Shown here piece by piece: positions 1 to 9,550 of a DNA stretch of 64,000 bases. The first letter of the stretch is position 1; each line of letters starts with the position of its first letter. The stretch spans positions 186,001 to 250,000 of the forward strand of contig NZ_BNAW01000003.1 in the NCBI RefSeq assembly GCF_014654205.1, written 5' to 3'. A program made the position numbers and the translations under genes. The notes beneath the pieces are model-generated. The model made no database searches and had not been told where the DNA came from. It saw only the letters and a program-made list of their open reading frames with translations. Source of the stretch: Amycolatopsis bullii. Lineage in GTDB: Bacteria; Actinomycetota; Actinomycetes; Mycobacteriales; Pseudonocardiaceae.

Positions 1-1454
1 ATCTGCGCTGACAGGTCGACATACAGCTGCGTCTCGGCGTCGTTGAGTTCCACTAGGCTGGGCTGATAGGTGTACCGGCATAACGCGCCCATGCTGATGG
101 CGTCGCCGAGCCCGAGCTCAAACACGATGGGGCCGAAGTAGTCGATGAGCGCGTCGGTGCCTTTGTCATCGAACCAACGTTCTGGGGTGGCGGACAGTGC
201 CAACCGGTAGGTGGCGGTCGAAGGCAGGGATGAACGGTAAGCTGAAGAGCCCAGGTTGTGCGCTTCATCAGCAACCACCAGCAGTGGTTGCGAGATCCGT
301 GACAGAACCGACTGAAACCTGTCTCCTGCGAACGACGCGTTGGTCGCCACCATCGCGACGATCTGGCGCTGCCCTAGCCGCAACTCGCTCAGTTGTTCCT
401 CGACCAGCGGCAGCCATTTCTGGCTCGACTCGTAAACCGGGATAGGGCGCACACCGAAGCTTTCGACTTCGGTGATCCACTGGTCGACGAGGTGTTGCAG
501 CGGAGCGATGATGAGCAGGACCAGTGGTTCTTCACGCTGTCGCAGCACGTCGGCGAGTTTGGTGGCAGCGATCATGGATGTCTTGGTCTTGCCAGTTCCA
601 GTGGCCATCTTGAGGATGCCACGGCCTCGGTGACCGAGCCATGCCTCGACTGCCAGGCGCTGGTAGTCGCGGACGGACAGCCAGCTCGGCAGTACGAGGT
701 GGGGCGCCTCGTTCGTTACTGCCGGTGGTGAAGCGAGCGCGTTATCGCGCGGCGACAGCTGAGTGTCGCGTTCCTGGCCGAGTTTGATGAGGCGATCTCG
801 GGTGACGCCGGGGAAGTCCTCAATCTGAAGGTTCGGCGTCCGGTTGGCCCAGAGTGCCTTGAAGTCTTCTTCGAGGCGAAGAGCGCGGACGCCGTCGCCG
901 TCCACCCAGCCGCGATATACCTCTACGGACTCGAAGTTCGCGACCAGCCCGCCCAGCGTCTCGTTGCTGCTGCCGGTGAAACCAACCACATCGCCGACGG
1001 CGTCTCGGAAGATGCCAAGCTTTTCGTGATAGATGCCGACTCGGCCTTCTTGTTCAACGAACGCTAACTTGATGTCGAGCCGTCCTTCGGCGATCAGGCG
1101 GCCAACACGGCCAAGCCCGTCGAGCACCGAGTCGCGTTCTTCTGCCTCGAGCTCACGTTCTGTCGCGCGTTCGATGACGGCACGGATGTCGTAGCCGCGC
1201 TCGATGTCGAGGACATCGTCCTCGGTGAGGTGTGGTGAGGCGATTAGGCGCATGGTGCCACCCCGGTCGGAGAGTGTTTCAATGCCCCTGGCGAACAGGG
1301 CGATGCTGGTCGAGGTGAAATACCCGACCGCGCGGCTGTAGCTGGTCGCGACCGAGAATGCGGGCAGGTAGAAGCCCTGGACAACATCCTGGCGGTCGCT
1401 GCGGTAGCGCCCCTCGAGAGACAGGCCGCGAAGCCCGTTGGGTCGTGGCTTCAT
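1..1454 (-). CDS. PLD-like / SF2 helicase, partial (C-terminus beyond left edge)
   Basis: Reads on the minus strand from an ATG at 1454 and stays open to the window edge, giving about 484 residues. An N-terminal phospholipase-D-like domain carries HEKLGIF (residues 143-149) followed by GFTGSSNET. A superfamily 2 helicase core follows: Walker A ATGTGKT at about 284-290, DEAH at 396-399 and the SATP motif at 421-424. The second helicase lobe lies outside the window. The start overlaps the stop of the upstream gene by ATGA, so the two are translationally coupled. PLD-helicase fusions are common in phage-defence and restriction-like loci; a DNA translocase/nuclease role in defence is inference. 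The fold call is secure, the biological role is not. Confidence 0.85.
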   Translation of the reverse strand, partial: MKPRPNGLRGLSLEGRYRSDRQDVVQGFYLPAFSVATSYSRAVGYFTSTSIALFARGIETLSDRGGTMRLIASPHLTEDDVLDIERGYDIRAVIERATERELEAEERDSVLDGLGRVGRLIAEGRLDIKLAFVEQEGRVGIYHEKLGIFRDAVGDVVGFTGSSNETLGGLVANFESVEVYRGWVDGDGVRALRLEEDFKALWANRTPNLQIEDFPGVTRDRLIKLGQERDTQLSPRDNALASPPAVTNEAPHLVLPSWLSVRDYQRLAVEAWLGHRGRGILKMATGTGKTKTSMIAATKLADVLRQREEPLVLLIIAPLQHLVDQWITEVESFGVRPIPVYESSQKWLPLVEEQLSELRLGQRQIVAMVATNASFAGDRFQSVLSRISQPLLVVADEAHNLGSSAYRSSLPSTATYRLALSATPERWFDDKGTDALIDYFGPIVFELGLGDAISMGALCRYTYQPSLVELNDAETQLYVDLSAQ

Positions 1455-3661
1455 AGAAGGTCCAGGATGTCGTCGATGTTAGTGGTCTGAAGCGAGTGTT
1501 CCGTCGGCTCGCCGGTCTCCAAATAGTGCCGAACGCTGGTGAGGAGGTCTGCGACGTCGGTATCGCCGCGGTCTCGGTAGCCGCCAATGATGCTAACCAC
1601 GGGAGTGTCAATGGGTAGATTGATCGCAGCCGCGAGCGTCTGTCGCGCGGTCTCGGCATCCAGGTCGCTTTGCGCACCGATCAATGTGAGCGCATCTGGC
1701 AGCGGCTTACCGCTCAGCTCTGCCACCAGCTCCAACGCGAACGTGTTGTCGTCCTTGATCACCAGAAAGACGTCTGCGCCGGCAGACACGTCGTCCTCGA
1801 GCAGGAAGCGGCGGATCGTCCCGAAAGCTGGCTGGGTGCCGGTCCAATTGATCGCCTGTGGGCCAAGCGAGGACTCAAGCTGACGTTTGTCGCCGTGCTT
1901 GAGGTCCAAAATGCTTGCGACGGCCATAGGGGCGACAGACCCGCTGCCTCGAAGATGATCACGAGTGATCCGTACCCGATAAGCCCAGCCATGGTCCTGC
2001 CGGAACATCCGGCTCGTGCGCTCCGGGGTCTTCCTGATCTCGCGCGCCCCGCAGGCCGTCCGGACCATGCCATCGCGGACCTCAAAAGGCGCGGTGCTGG
2101 CGTAGGCGACGACGCTGCTCGCAGCCACGCTGTACCGGCCGGTGATCTGCTCGATCAAGGTATCCAGTTTGATCTTGCCGCCGGCCGTCGCCAGTTGCTC
2201 ACGGATTATCGAACGCACGCCTCTGTAGGCTTCCAGCCCCCACTCGCTGAGCGCCCAGCGGTCCCGGTCCACTCGCTCGAACCGGTCGTCGATCGACATG
2301 GCGTTCTTGAGCGAGCCCACGCTGCGCTCAAATACGAACCGCTCAACAAGGTCGTTGGCACTCATTGGCGACCCGGTGATGGACAAGATTCCCGCAGCGT
2401 AGTCGCCGACCGACTGGGTTCGAGTAAGCACGTAGCTACCATCGACGACATAACCGCAGGTCGACAGCCACTTCCTGGTGAGATCTCCGCGCAGCTCGGG
2501 CGTGCTCGTCTCGACCAGGATCAGGTCGTCTATTTGTACGACGCCATGCTCGTTGGCGTGCTCGCGCAGGTGGGTCCGCGTCCAGTCTTGCGCCGCACTC
2601 AAGGTCGGCACCACGCACCATCCGTCCTCGATCTCGTAGGCGTCATCGAGGCGGTCAATTACCCGCCATACCGGCTGGCCGACTGACTCAACGGTACGTG
2701 CGAGCGCAGGCAGGTGCACTAGCAGGTCAGATAGCGGGCGGACGTGCCCGATCGTGCTTCGGGCGGCGGTCGCCACCATGTCGAGAGCGTTCGTGGCGAG
2801 TGAGTCCAACATCGCGGCACGCGCCTTGCCTTCCAACTGCCGAACACGCTCGCGTGATACGCCAAACTGCTGGCCAAGCTGGTCCAAAGTCACTGGTTCG
2901 TCGGCGAAGAGGCGCTGCTCCAGAACTTGAACTGCACGCGGATCAAGGGCGCGGAAGGCGGCGTCGAGCAGGCTAGCGGCATCCTGGTTGAGCGCGTTCT
3001 CGTCGAGCATCTCGTTCGCGGAGAACTCCGCTAGCCGCTGCCGGGCCTTGATGATCTCGTCAGGCGTGCCGATCGGCAGATGGGTCTGTAGGAGTGGTTC
3101 TGCGGGCAGTCCAATAGCGGTCTGCCAAATCGCTATTCTGGACAGATCGTCGACAAGCGCGACGAGCCATCCAGGTAGCTCCTCTGCCGGATTTGCTCCC
3201 CGGTAGTCCGAGTCTGGCGGGGACGCTGGACCGATATCGGGGGTCGGTCGGGACGTTGACACGTCGGCGAGTGCCCGGAGGATGGCATCGATGCCGCCGA
3301 TTCCCACGTTCCTCAAGTCGAGTATGTCCTCGATGGTCAGATTGGCGAGCTCATCTGTCGTGGTGTAGCCGGCACCCCGTAGGAGGGCGTTTCGTGGCCG
3401 CGGTGGTAGCCCAAGAGCGGCGACGGGCAGTTGAGGCGGTAGCCCGGGGAAGATCTGGCCTATCGTCCACCGGGTCAGCCGGTCCATGGCCAACTCGGAG
3501 ACCTCAGCAAGCCGTTTTCTGCGCTCGTCGGGGGTCTCATCGAAGATCGCCGCGTCCCACCAAGGGGTGTCCGCACGGCCAGACGACGCGCCACGAAGCC
3601 ATGGGAACGCGTCGAGCCAGGTCAGCGGACGCAGGTCGTCGAACACGGGCTGGTCAACCAT
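1451..3661 (-). CDS. Protein with alpha-CTD-like and sigma-region-4-like segments
   Basis: About 736 residues. The second ATG (3661) is preferred over the one at 3679 because a GAGGAG ribosome-binding site sits 8 bases before it. Residues about 80-132 resemble the helix-hairpin-helix C-terminal domain of the RNA polymerase alpha subunit (GAGYTTTDELANLTIEDIL region). Residues about 225-285 look like sigma-70 region 4, with the helix-turn-helix LGQQFGVSRERVRQLE. The remaining 450 residues are not recognised. It is coupled by ATGA to the PLD-helicase. The domains imply DNA or promoter binding; the sigma region 2 core needed for a true sigma factor is not visible, so it is more likely a DNA-recognition partner of the helicase (inference). 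Confidence 0.7.
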   Translation of the reverse strand: MVDQPVFDDLRPLTWLDAFPWLRGASSGRADTPWWDAAIFDETPDERRKRLAEVSELAMDRLTRWTIGQIFPGLPPQLPVAALGLPPRPRNALLRGAGYTTTDELANLTIEDILDLRNVGIGGIDAILRALADVSTSRPTPDIGPASPPDSDYRGANPAEELPGWLVALVDDLSRIAIWQTAIGLPAEPLLQTHLPIGTPDEIIKARQRLAEFSANEMLDENALNQDAASLLDAAFRALDPRAVQVLEQRLFADEPVTLDQLGQQFGVSRERVRQLEGKARAAMLDSLATNALDMVATAARSTIGHVRPLSDLLVHLPALARTVESVGQPVWRVIDRLDDAYEIEDGWCVVPTLSAAQDWTRTHLREHANEHGVVQIDDLILVETSTPELRGDLTRKWLSTCGYVVDGSYVLTRTQSVGDYAAGILSITGSPMSANDLVERFVFERSVGSLKNAMSIDDRFERVDRDRWALSEWGLEAYRGVRSIIREQLATAGGKIKLDTLIEQITGRYSVAASSVVAYASTAPFEVRDGMVRTACGAREIRKTPERTSRMFRQDHGWAYRVRITRDHLRGSGSVAPMAVASILDLKHGDKRQLESSLGPQAINWTGTQPAFGTIRRFLLEDDVSAGADVFLVIKDDNTFALELVAELSGKPLPDALTLIGAQSDLDAETARQTLAAAINLPIDTPVVSIIGGYRDRGDTDVADLLTSVRHYLETGEPTEHSLQTTNIDDILDLL

Positions 3662-4773
3662 GCAGAAGGTTCTCCTCATCGGGCGCCGCGGCAGCTAGGC
3701 GACGCCTCTCGACAGTCCCCGTCAGTAATCGCGGATCAGGTGCTCCCCGTTTCTTACGAGCGCTACTTCGCCACCGACGCCCGAGGACTCCTGCCCATAG
3801 TCCCGGACGGATGCCGTAACGAACAGGTGTAACCGCTGGCCGGTCGAACGCATCCATCACGACAAGTCTGCCAGAGCCGTTGACAATCCGCGTTGACAGT
3901 GGATACGCAGGTGGTCCCGATCCGCGGCGCAGAGGTGGGGCGCGGTTAACCCGGCTGCTCGCTGCGGCGACTTCGGTTTCGGACTGAGCGGGCCCAAGTG
4001 ATCTGTCGGTTGGCCGAGTCGCTCTAATGGTGGGACTTGTGGCCGGTGGGCGTTGTGTGGAGGAACAGGAGATCGAGGCTACTGGCCACCACGGATGTTG
4101 CTGGTCACGGCTGGCCCCCGTTCTGGGGCCGTGATGACTGCGCTGCGACCCTTGCGAACTCATCATGCCGTTCCTCTGTAGGCATGGGTGTCCTCCGGGA
4201 AGTCCAGTCGATGCGGCCTTCACCCGGAGCGTAGTGAGAAACGGCCAGCTCGTGCCGCGTCGCGGAGTCCGCGATCCCGGCGCGGCTGCATCTGCTGGCG
4301 TGGCCGGCAGCTTTCCGTGGTGACCTGTGAGTGAATGGCGATCGTCGGGACACGAGCGCACTCTCGGCATCCCTCTCGTCGACAACCGTTCGGTGTTCTC
4401 GCTTGACCGAACACCGAACACCTGCTGCATACATTGGACAACGTTCCGGTATCATTGCCGTCACGGTTAGCCTAAGTGTCATCTCACGTCGACTTCGGAC
4501 GTCACGGCACAGGGCAGTGCGTGTGGACCTGCCTCGCGTCCGGCGAAAGATCACTTTGCTGTTGTCGGTGAAGCCTTGCAGCTACCTGGCACCTGCCTCT
4601 GGGCGCCTGGCGGGCTTCGTGATGTTCATGCTTGGGTCGGCGACGATCGCTAAGCGCACTGTCGTGTGCTGTTGCGCACCGTTGGTCTTGATCAAGATGC
4701 TGCGTGAGCAGCTCCCTCATCGCGAGCAGGGTGATCCGGATGCTCCAGCGGGGTGCTAAGGTCGGACGTGTAA
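3662..4773. other. 1.1 kb without a supportable gene
   Basis: Open frames exist on both strands (for example 4331-4759 plus and 4105-4554 minus), but their translations are low-complexity, rich in Arg/Ser/Thr and match no family I recognise, and none has a convincing ribosome-binding site. Probably decayed accessory DNA between the defence-like operon and tRNA-Arg. Confidence 0.5.
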
Positions 4774-4846
4774 GCCCTCGTAGCTCAGGGGATAGAGCGC
4801 GGCTCTCCTAAAGCCGGTGTCGCAGGTTCAAATCCTGCCGGGGGCA
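4774..4846 (+). tRNA. tRNA-Arg (anticodon CCT)
   Basis: A 73-nt cloverleaf. The acceptor stem GCCCTCG pairs with CGGGGGC, discriminator A. The D arm is TAGCTCAGGGGATAGAGC, the anticodon loop CTCCTAA (anticodon CCT, reading AGG) and the T arm CAGGTTCAAATCCTG. CCA is not encoded. It is intact and lies beside an integrase relic, as expected for the attachment site of an integrative element. Confidence 0.95.
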
Positions 4847-5098
4847 CCTTGACCAGGCATTATGCTGGGGATGCGACTTTGCGGAGCTGATCGGCGGTCT
4901 TGTGGCTGATGGTGTTCAGAGGCTTGCGAACACCGTGACGACGGTCGGCTCGCCTGAGTTGCGGACGATCAGCTCGAAGTCGCCTACATCGGCGTCAGCT
5001 CCGGCGGTGAATGTCTTCACCGTACTGCCGAGGTATAGCAGCTCAAGGTCGAGCGGACATGGCCTTTCCCTGAGAAGAGCTGTGGCTACAGGCTGTCC

Positions 5099-6365
5099 CT
5101 ACTCGGGCTGCTCGGTCGTGGGCGATTGCGGGTCGGGGCGCAGGACCAGCGGGCGTTTGCCCCTTCCGCCCGCTGAAAGCATGCCCCACTCCCGAAGCAG
5201 TTCGGCGGCCCGGTGCGCGGTGCCCACGGCGACCTCGTAGGTGGCGGCGATCTCCTTGATCGAGGGTGCGACCGAGCCATCGGGCAGTTCGCCGGCGAGG
5301 ATGCGGCTGCGGATACGCGCGGCGACACGCTCGAATGGGGCTTCCGGCGCGGTCTTGGCTCGCTCGACCGGGTCGGGCGCCTCGGGGCGTGCGGGGAGCC
5401 GGACGGCGAGGTCACCCGCTGCGCGCTGGTGGGCCTCCGAGGCCCAGGCGGCGTAGAAGCGCAGCGTCGTACTGCCGCCCCCGCTGTGGCCCAGACGGCG
5501 CCACCGTCCGGACATCGACGCCGGCGCCGATCAACTCCGTGGCGTTGAAGTGCCTCAGGCACTTGAGCTGGGTGTCGAGGCCCATCGACCGCGTCATCCG
5601 CCGGTAGCGCTGGGTGACCGACCGCGGCCGACGCCTCGCAAACACGAATGCGACGCGCGGTGCCGGAAACACCAATGCAATGGCCTCGCCAACAACACGG
5701 TCCGCAAGATTCACGCCATTCTCTCGGGCGCCTACACTATGGCTCTCGGGGAATGGGAGTGGTGGACGGTCAATCCTATCGACGGCCTCACGCCGCCGTC
5801 CTTCGAGAAGTCGGAGCCGAATCCGCCGAGCGCCACCAACGCCGCAGCGATCGTGAACGAGGCGTTCCGCCGGGAACTCGCCTGGGGCGTTTTCGTCTTC
5901 ACCAGCATGGTTTCCGGCACGCGACGCGGCGAAGCCGTGAGTACAAGGCCCGGATGTACTTTTTCGCGTCTTTGGTCGCGATTTTGGCGCCGATGTAGGG
6001 AATGATGTGGCGGGCGATCAGGTCGCCGTCCCGTTCCAGCGTGGTCCGCGCGGCGGTGCGTTCCTCCTGGTATTTCAGGAGCAGGTGCGTGACGTCGACC
6101 TTCGTCTTCGGGTGCCGCTGTTCGGCGACCTCGTTGAGCAGGCGAGTCAGCGCGACCTCGGCCTGGTTTTGGTCGTCGGGGCCAGGCGGGACGATGACGG
6201 TCGGCCGGTGCCGCTTGCCCGTGATCGGGTCCGCCCCTGCGTCGACCCGGACCCGCAGCGAGCCGCTGTCCAGGCGATCGATGGACCCGCGCGGCCGGCT
6301 ACGCCCGGCGGCGTGGCCGCTGCGCGGGCGCTTGCCCCGCGGTCGTCGTTGCCCTCGTCTGTGCC
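5099..6365 (-). pseudogene. Tyrosine-recombinase integrase with internal inversion (relic)
   Basis: Three blocks of one actinobacterial AICE/phage-type integrase are recognisable but out of order. Block A (about 6310 to 5940, minus) is the N-terminal arm-binding region, from RGSIDRLDSGSLRV to KKYIRALYSRL. Block B (about 5628-5945) reads on the plus strand: the core from KHECDARC through LANNTVRKIHAILSGAY to the catalytic-arginine motif SGTRRGE. Block C (about 5622 to 5099, minus) holds LKCLRHFNATELIGAGVDV and, after a frameshift, RLGHSGGGSTTLRFYAAW, then a GntR-type winged helix. About 100 residues between B and C are missing. The gene has suffered an inversion of about 320 bp, a deletion and a frameshift and cannot be functional. 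Confidence 0.8.
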
Positions 6366-6487
6366 GTGCTCATGCCCCGATGATATTGAAATTTCGGGTC
6401 ACGTTTCGGGTCATGGCGGGTCAGGGGGCTCCGACGTACCTCGCTGACCTGCGCCGACGGCCCGAGTTCGAGGCTGCGACGCTTACA

Positions 6488-6529
6488 TTAGGAGAGCGGT
6501 GCTCTATCCCCTGGGCTACGAGGGCTTAC
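6488..6529 (-). repeat. Inverted partial copy of tRNA-Arg 5' half
   Basis: On the minus strand this matches 4770-4811 at about 39 of 42 positions: GTAA leader, acceptor GCCCTCG, D arm and anticodon arm up to CTCTCCTAA. Similarity then stops; no T arm or matching acceptor 3' strand follows, so it is not a tRNA gene. It is inverted relative to the intact tRNA and closes the block holding the integrase relic, so it looks like a rearranged attachment-site remnant. Confidence 0.75.
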
Positions 6530-6674
6530 CTCGGACAGGCTACCCCACGGTCGGCGCGACCTGCGTGCCGTCCCCGGAGGCCGGGACTGCTGCCCGGGGG
6601 ACCGTGATGGTGCGTCACCCAACGTAGTGCCGGTGTCGCTACTGTGTCGGGCAACCGAGACGACGGGACCCGCA

Positions 6675-8682
6675 GTGCGTACGTACTACGACGAGGACGA
6701 CTACGACGGCTTCGAGGCGGGGCAGGACCTGCTGATCCGGCGCCTGGCCGGCTGGGGGGCCGCGCAGGGGAAGGAGATCGATCCGAATGCCGTGGCGCTG
6801 GCGCTGCAGTTCCGGCACACGTCCGTCGACGGGCGGCTCGCCTGCTGGACCGCCGCGCTCGTTCAGGACTTCCTGCTGAAGTACCTGCCGCGAACGGTGT
6901 CCGCGACCGCCGACGACGCCGTTCTCGTGCCCGAGACGCTGTCGCTGTTCCTGCGGCTACATGCACGAGACCGGGTCGGCGGATCCCGCGGGTGATCCGC
7001 CGGCGGATCTCGAGGGGGCCGTCAGGAAAGCGGCGGCTGACTTCCCCGCCGCGATGGCCGATGAACGCAATTTCGGCGTGGGCAAGTCCTGGGTCATGGC
7101 CGCCATCCGGCACGGGGTCGATCCCACGGACCACGACGCGCTGAACGCGTTCTTCGCCGAGGCGCGCGCGGGGCGGCACGGTGGTGATCCGGAACTGCTG
7201 GCCGCGCTCGTTGCCCGGGAAGCCGACGAACCCACCGGGCGAGGGCTTCCCCAGCTGCCCGTCTCGCTGCCGCCGGAGCCGGACCTCGTCGAGGCGGCGG
7301 AACTCTCCTCGCTCGTGGTCAAGCTGCGGGACTTCGCCGGCTGGGTGGGTGACGGCCGGACGTTGACCGGCACCGGGACCCTCAAGCTCGCCGACGCCCG
7401 TGAGCTGGTGGCGCTGCTGGACACCGGCGACACGCCCGAGGACGACGGCCGGCCCGTCCGCACCAGCGCCGACCTGCCCCACCTCGCCATCCTCTTCGAG
7501 CTCGCCAAGCGCACGCGGATCGTGCGGGTGGTCAAGGGCAAGCTCGTGCGCGTGGCGAAAGCGGCGCCGCTGCTGAACGACGCGCTCGCGTTGTGGACCG
7601 CGGCGTTCGACGCGCTCCCCGAGCCGGGATTGCTGGTCAAACCGTCGGGCTGGGCGCCCGGCTACGCCATCTTGCTCGACGAACTGCTCGACATCGTCCT
7701 GCCGGACGTGCTCAACACGATCTACGGCATGCCCGAGCCGATTCCCGTCGTCAGGCTGATGGAAAGCACGTGGCTCGCCTGTGTGGAACTCTCCGGCACC
7801 GAACTGCAGCCGTTGACGGAATCGCTCTGGCGAGACGGGTTCGCGGCCGAGTTCCGCAGGCTGCTCGCCAAGCTGGCCGAATTCGGTGCGGTCGAGCTGA
7901 CCGAGGGGCCTGCCGATCCGATCTACACCTTGGACCTGGTCCCGGAGAACCCCGAGGCCCCGCCGGACGTCCAAGCCCGCCTGAGGACTGCGCTCGACGC
8001 GCCGTCACTCGAGCTCGTGGGCCTCACCCCACTGGCGACCCGGGCCGTCCGGGCGAAGCTGCTGCGAGAGGGCCGGGTGGCGCCCTTGGTGGGCGAGGTC
8101 GCCGACGCCGCCCCCGCGGCCCTGCTCGGCGTGGTCACGGAGCACTACAGCGAAGAAACGGCCGCGGCGGAGATCTCCGGCTGGCTGGCCGCGCACGGCG
8201 GCCGGGAGGCCGGGCTGCCCCTGTTGCTGGACGCTGCCCGGCAGTGCCCGTTCCGCACACGAACGTCCGTCATGCTCGATGTTCTCGCAGGCGCTCTCCC
8301 GGACGGCGACGCGCTGCTGCAGGACCTGCGGGCCGACCCGGGCCTGGGTCCGGTCGCGACCCTCCTGCTGGTCGAACGCGGCGAGCTCGTCCTCGAAAGC
8401 CTCGATGAACGCGAGGCCCTGCTCGGGATGGCGGAGCAGTTCCTCGTCATGCTCGAGACAGCCGGGCCGGAGGCGACGGCGGCGGCGCTGGCCGAGGTCC
8501 CCGGCGAAGAACGCGGCGGGCTGGCGAAGGCGATTCTCGCGTCGGGCCATCCGGACCGTGCCGGGCTCGCCGAACTGGCCGAGGTTTTCGAACAGGTCCC
8601 AGCCGTCCGCAATGCGCACCCTCTCGGCGGCCTGGCGCGATCTCGCGGGAGCAAGGGGAAGCGCGGGAAACGCCGTCGGTGA
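6675..8682 (+). CDS. Large conserved hypothetical protein, apparent frameshift near 6957
   Basis: The 5' part reads from GTG 6675 (VRTYYDEDDYDGFEAG) and stops at 6995. The main part, about 573 residues, opens at ATG 6961 in the +1 frame and ends at 8682. Dropping one C in CGGCTAC (6954-6960) joins them smoothly (SLFLR then YMHETGSADP), so one protein of about 669 residues with a 1-nt frameshift or sequencing error is more likely than two genes overlapping by 35 nt. The sequence is acidic, Leu/Ala-rich and mostly helical with no catalytic motif I recognise; it ends in a basic tail (GSKGKRGKRRR). Function unknown. Confidence 0.65.
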
Positions 8683-8709
8683 ACCCGCGGCCCGACTCTC
8701 GTCGTCACC

Positions 8710-8730
8710 CGAGTGAGTGGTTCTCACTCG
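8710..8730. terminator. Inverted repeat downstream of 8682
   Basis: CGAGTGAG and CTCACTCG pair perfectly around a 5-nt loop, 28 nt after the preceding stop. There is no T-run, so it may be a weak terminator or an operator for the regulator gene that follows. Confidence 0.4.
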
Positions 8731-8896
8731 TCTCCCACATGGCGGATACACCCCAGCGCGGGCTCTACTGAACCTGACCTGGACGGACCAGTGCCTCACC
8801 TGGTCGTGTCTGGTTTCGAACTGCTGAACAACAGTAGGTAACCTTCGTTAACGGGACGCGGGGAGCCGCTCCCACCGGCTGTTGCGGAGGGCTTCG

Positions 8897-9550
8897 TTGA
8901 TCAAGCTCATGTTCGCCGACGACGAGGAACTGGTGCGCTCGGGACTGCGCGCGATGATGTCCGGGGCCCAGGACATCGAGATCGTGGGCGAGGCGAGCGA
9001 CGGCAGATCCGCGGTGGAGGTCGCCCGGCGGTACCACCCCGACGTGGCCCTGCTCGACATCAAGATGCGAGCCCCTGACGACGGCATTCGCGCGCTCCGG
9101 GCCATCCTCGCGCTCCCGGACCCGCCCACCGTGGCCATGCTGACCACCTTCGACATCGACGAATACGTCAGCCTCGCGCTCAGGCTCGGCGCCAACGGCT
9201 TCCTGCTCAAGGACATCGACCCGGCCGCGCTGCTGCGGGCCGTGCGGGACCTGGCGCGAGGTGGGGCCGTGCTGGATCCCGGTGTGGCCGCGCGGATGGT
9301 TCAGTCGCACCGGGACGAACAACGCGCTGCTCAGCCCGCCCGGAAGCTGCTCGCTTCCCTGTCCGAACGCGAACGCGAGGTCGTCGCCCTGATCGGGCAA
9401 GGCCTGTCGAACGCCGAGATCGGCGGGCGGCTGCACCTCTCCGAAGCCACCGTGAAGGGGTACGTCTCCGCCGTGCTCTCGAAGATCGGTGCGGCCAACC
9501 GGGTGCAGGCCGCTCTGCTGGCCTACCGCGGTGGACTTCTCGACCAGTAA
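8897..9550 (+). CDS. NarL/LuxR-family response regulator (orphan)
   Basis: About 218 residues. The receiver domain has the acidic pair in FADDEELV, the phospho-acceptor Asp in VALLDIKM, the Thr in MLTTF and the Lys in LLKD. The C-terminal LuxR helix-turn-helix reads SEREREVVALIGQGLSNAEI. A TTG start at 8897 is preferred because GGAGG lies just upstream; an in-frame TTG at 8882 is the alternative. No histidine kinase is adjacent, so the cognate kinase is elsewhere or absent. The next gene starts right after the stop, suggesting an operon with the TRIC channel gene. Confidence 0.88.
   Translation: MIKLMFADDEELVRSGLRAMMSGAQDIEIVGEASDGRSAVEVARRYHPDVALLDIKMRAPDDGIRALRAILALPDPPTVAMLTTFDIDEYVSLALRLGANGFLLKDIDPAALLRAVRDLARGGAVLDPGVAARMVQSHRDEQRAAQPARKLLASLSEREREVVALIGQGLSNAEIGGRLHLSEATVKGYVSAVLSKIGAANRVQAALLAYRGGLLDQ

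Noticed and set aside
6450..6529. Second tRNA-Arg gene on the minus strand
   Set aside because: Only the 5' half matches; anticodon stem pairing, T arm and 3' acceptor strand are missing.
6526..7974. 482-codon minus-strand open frame
   Set aside because: Antisense of the large hypothetical gene; composition is Arg/Gln/Gly-rich without any recognisable fold.
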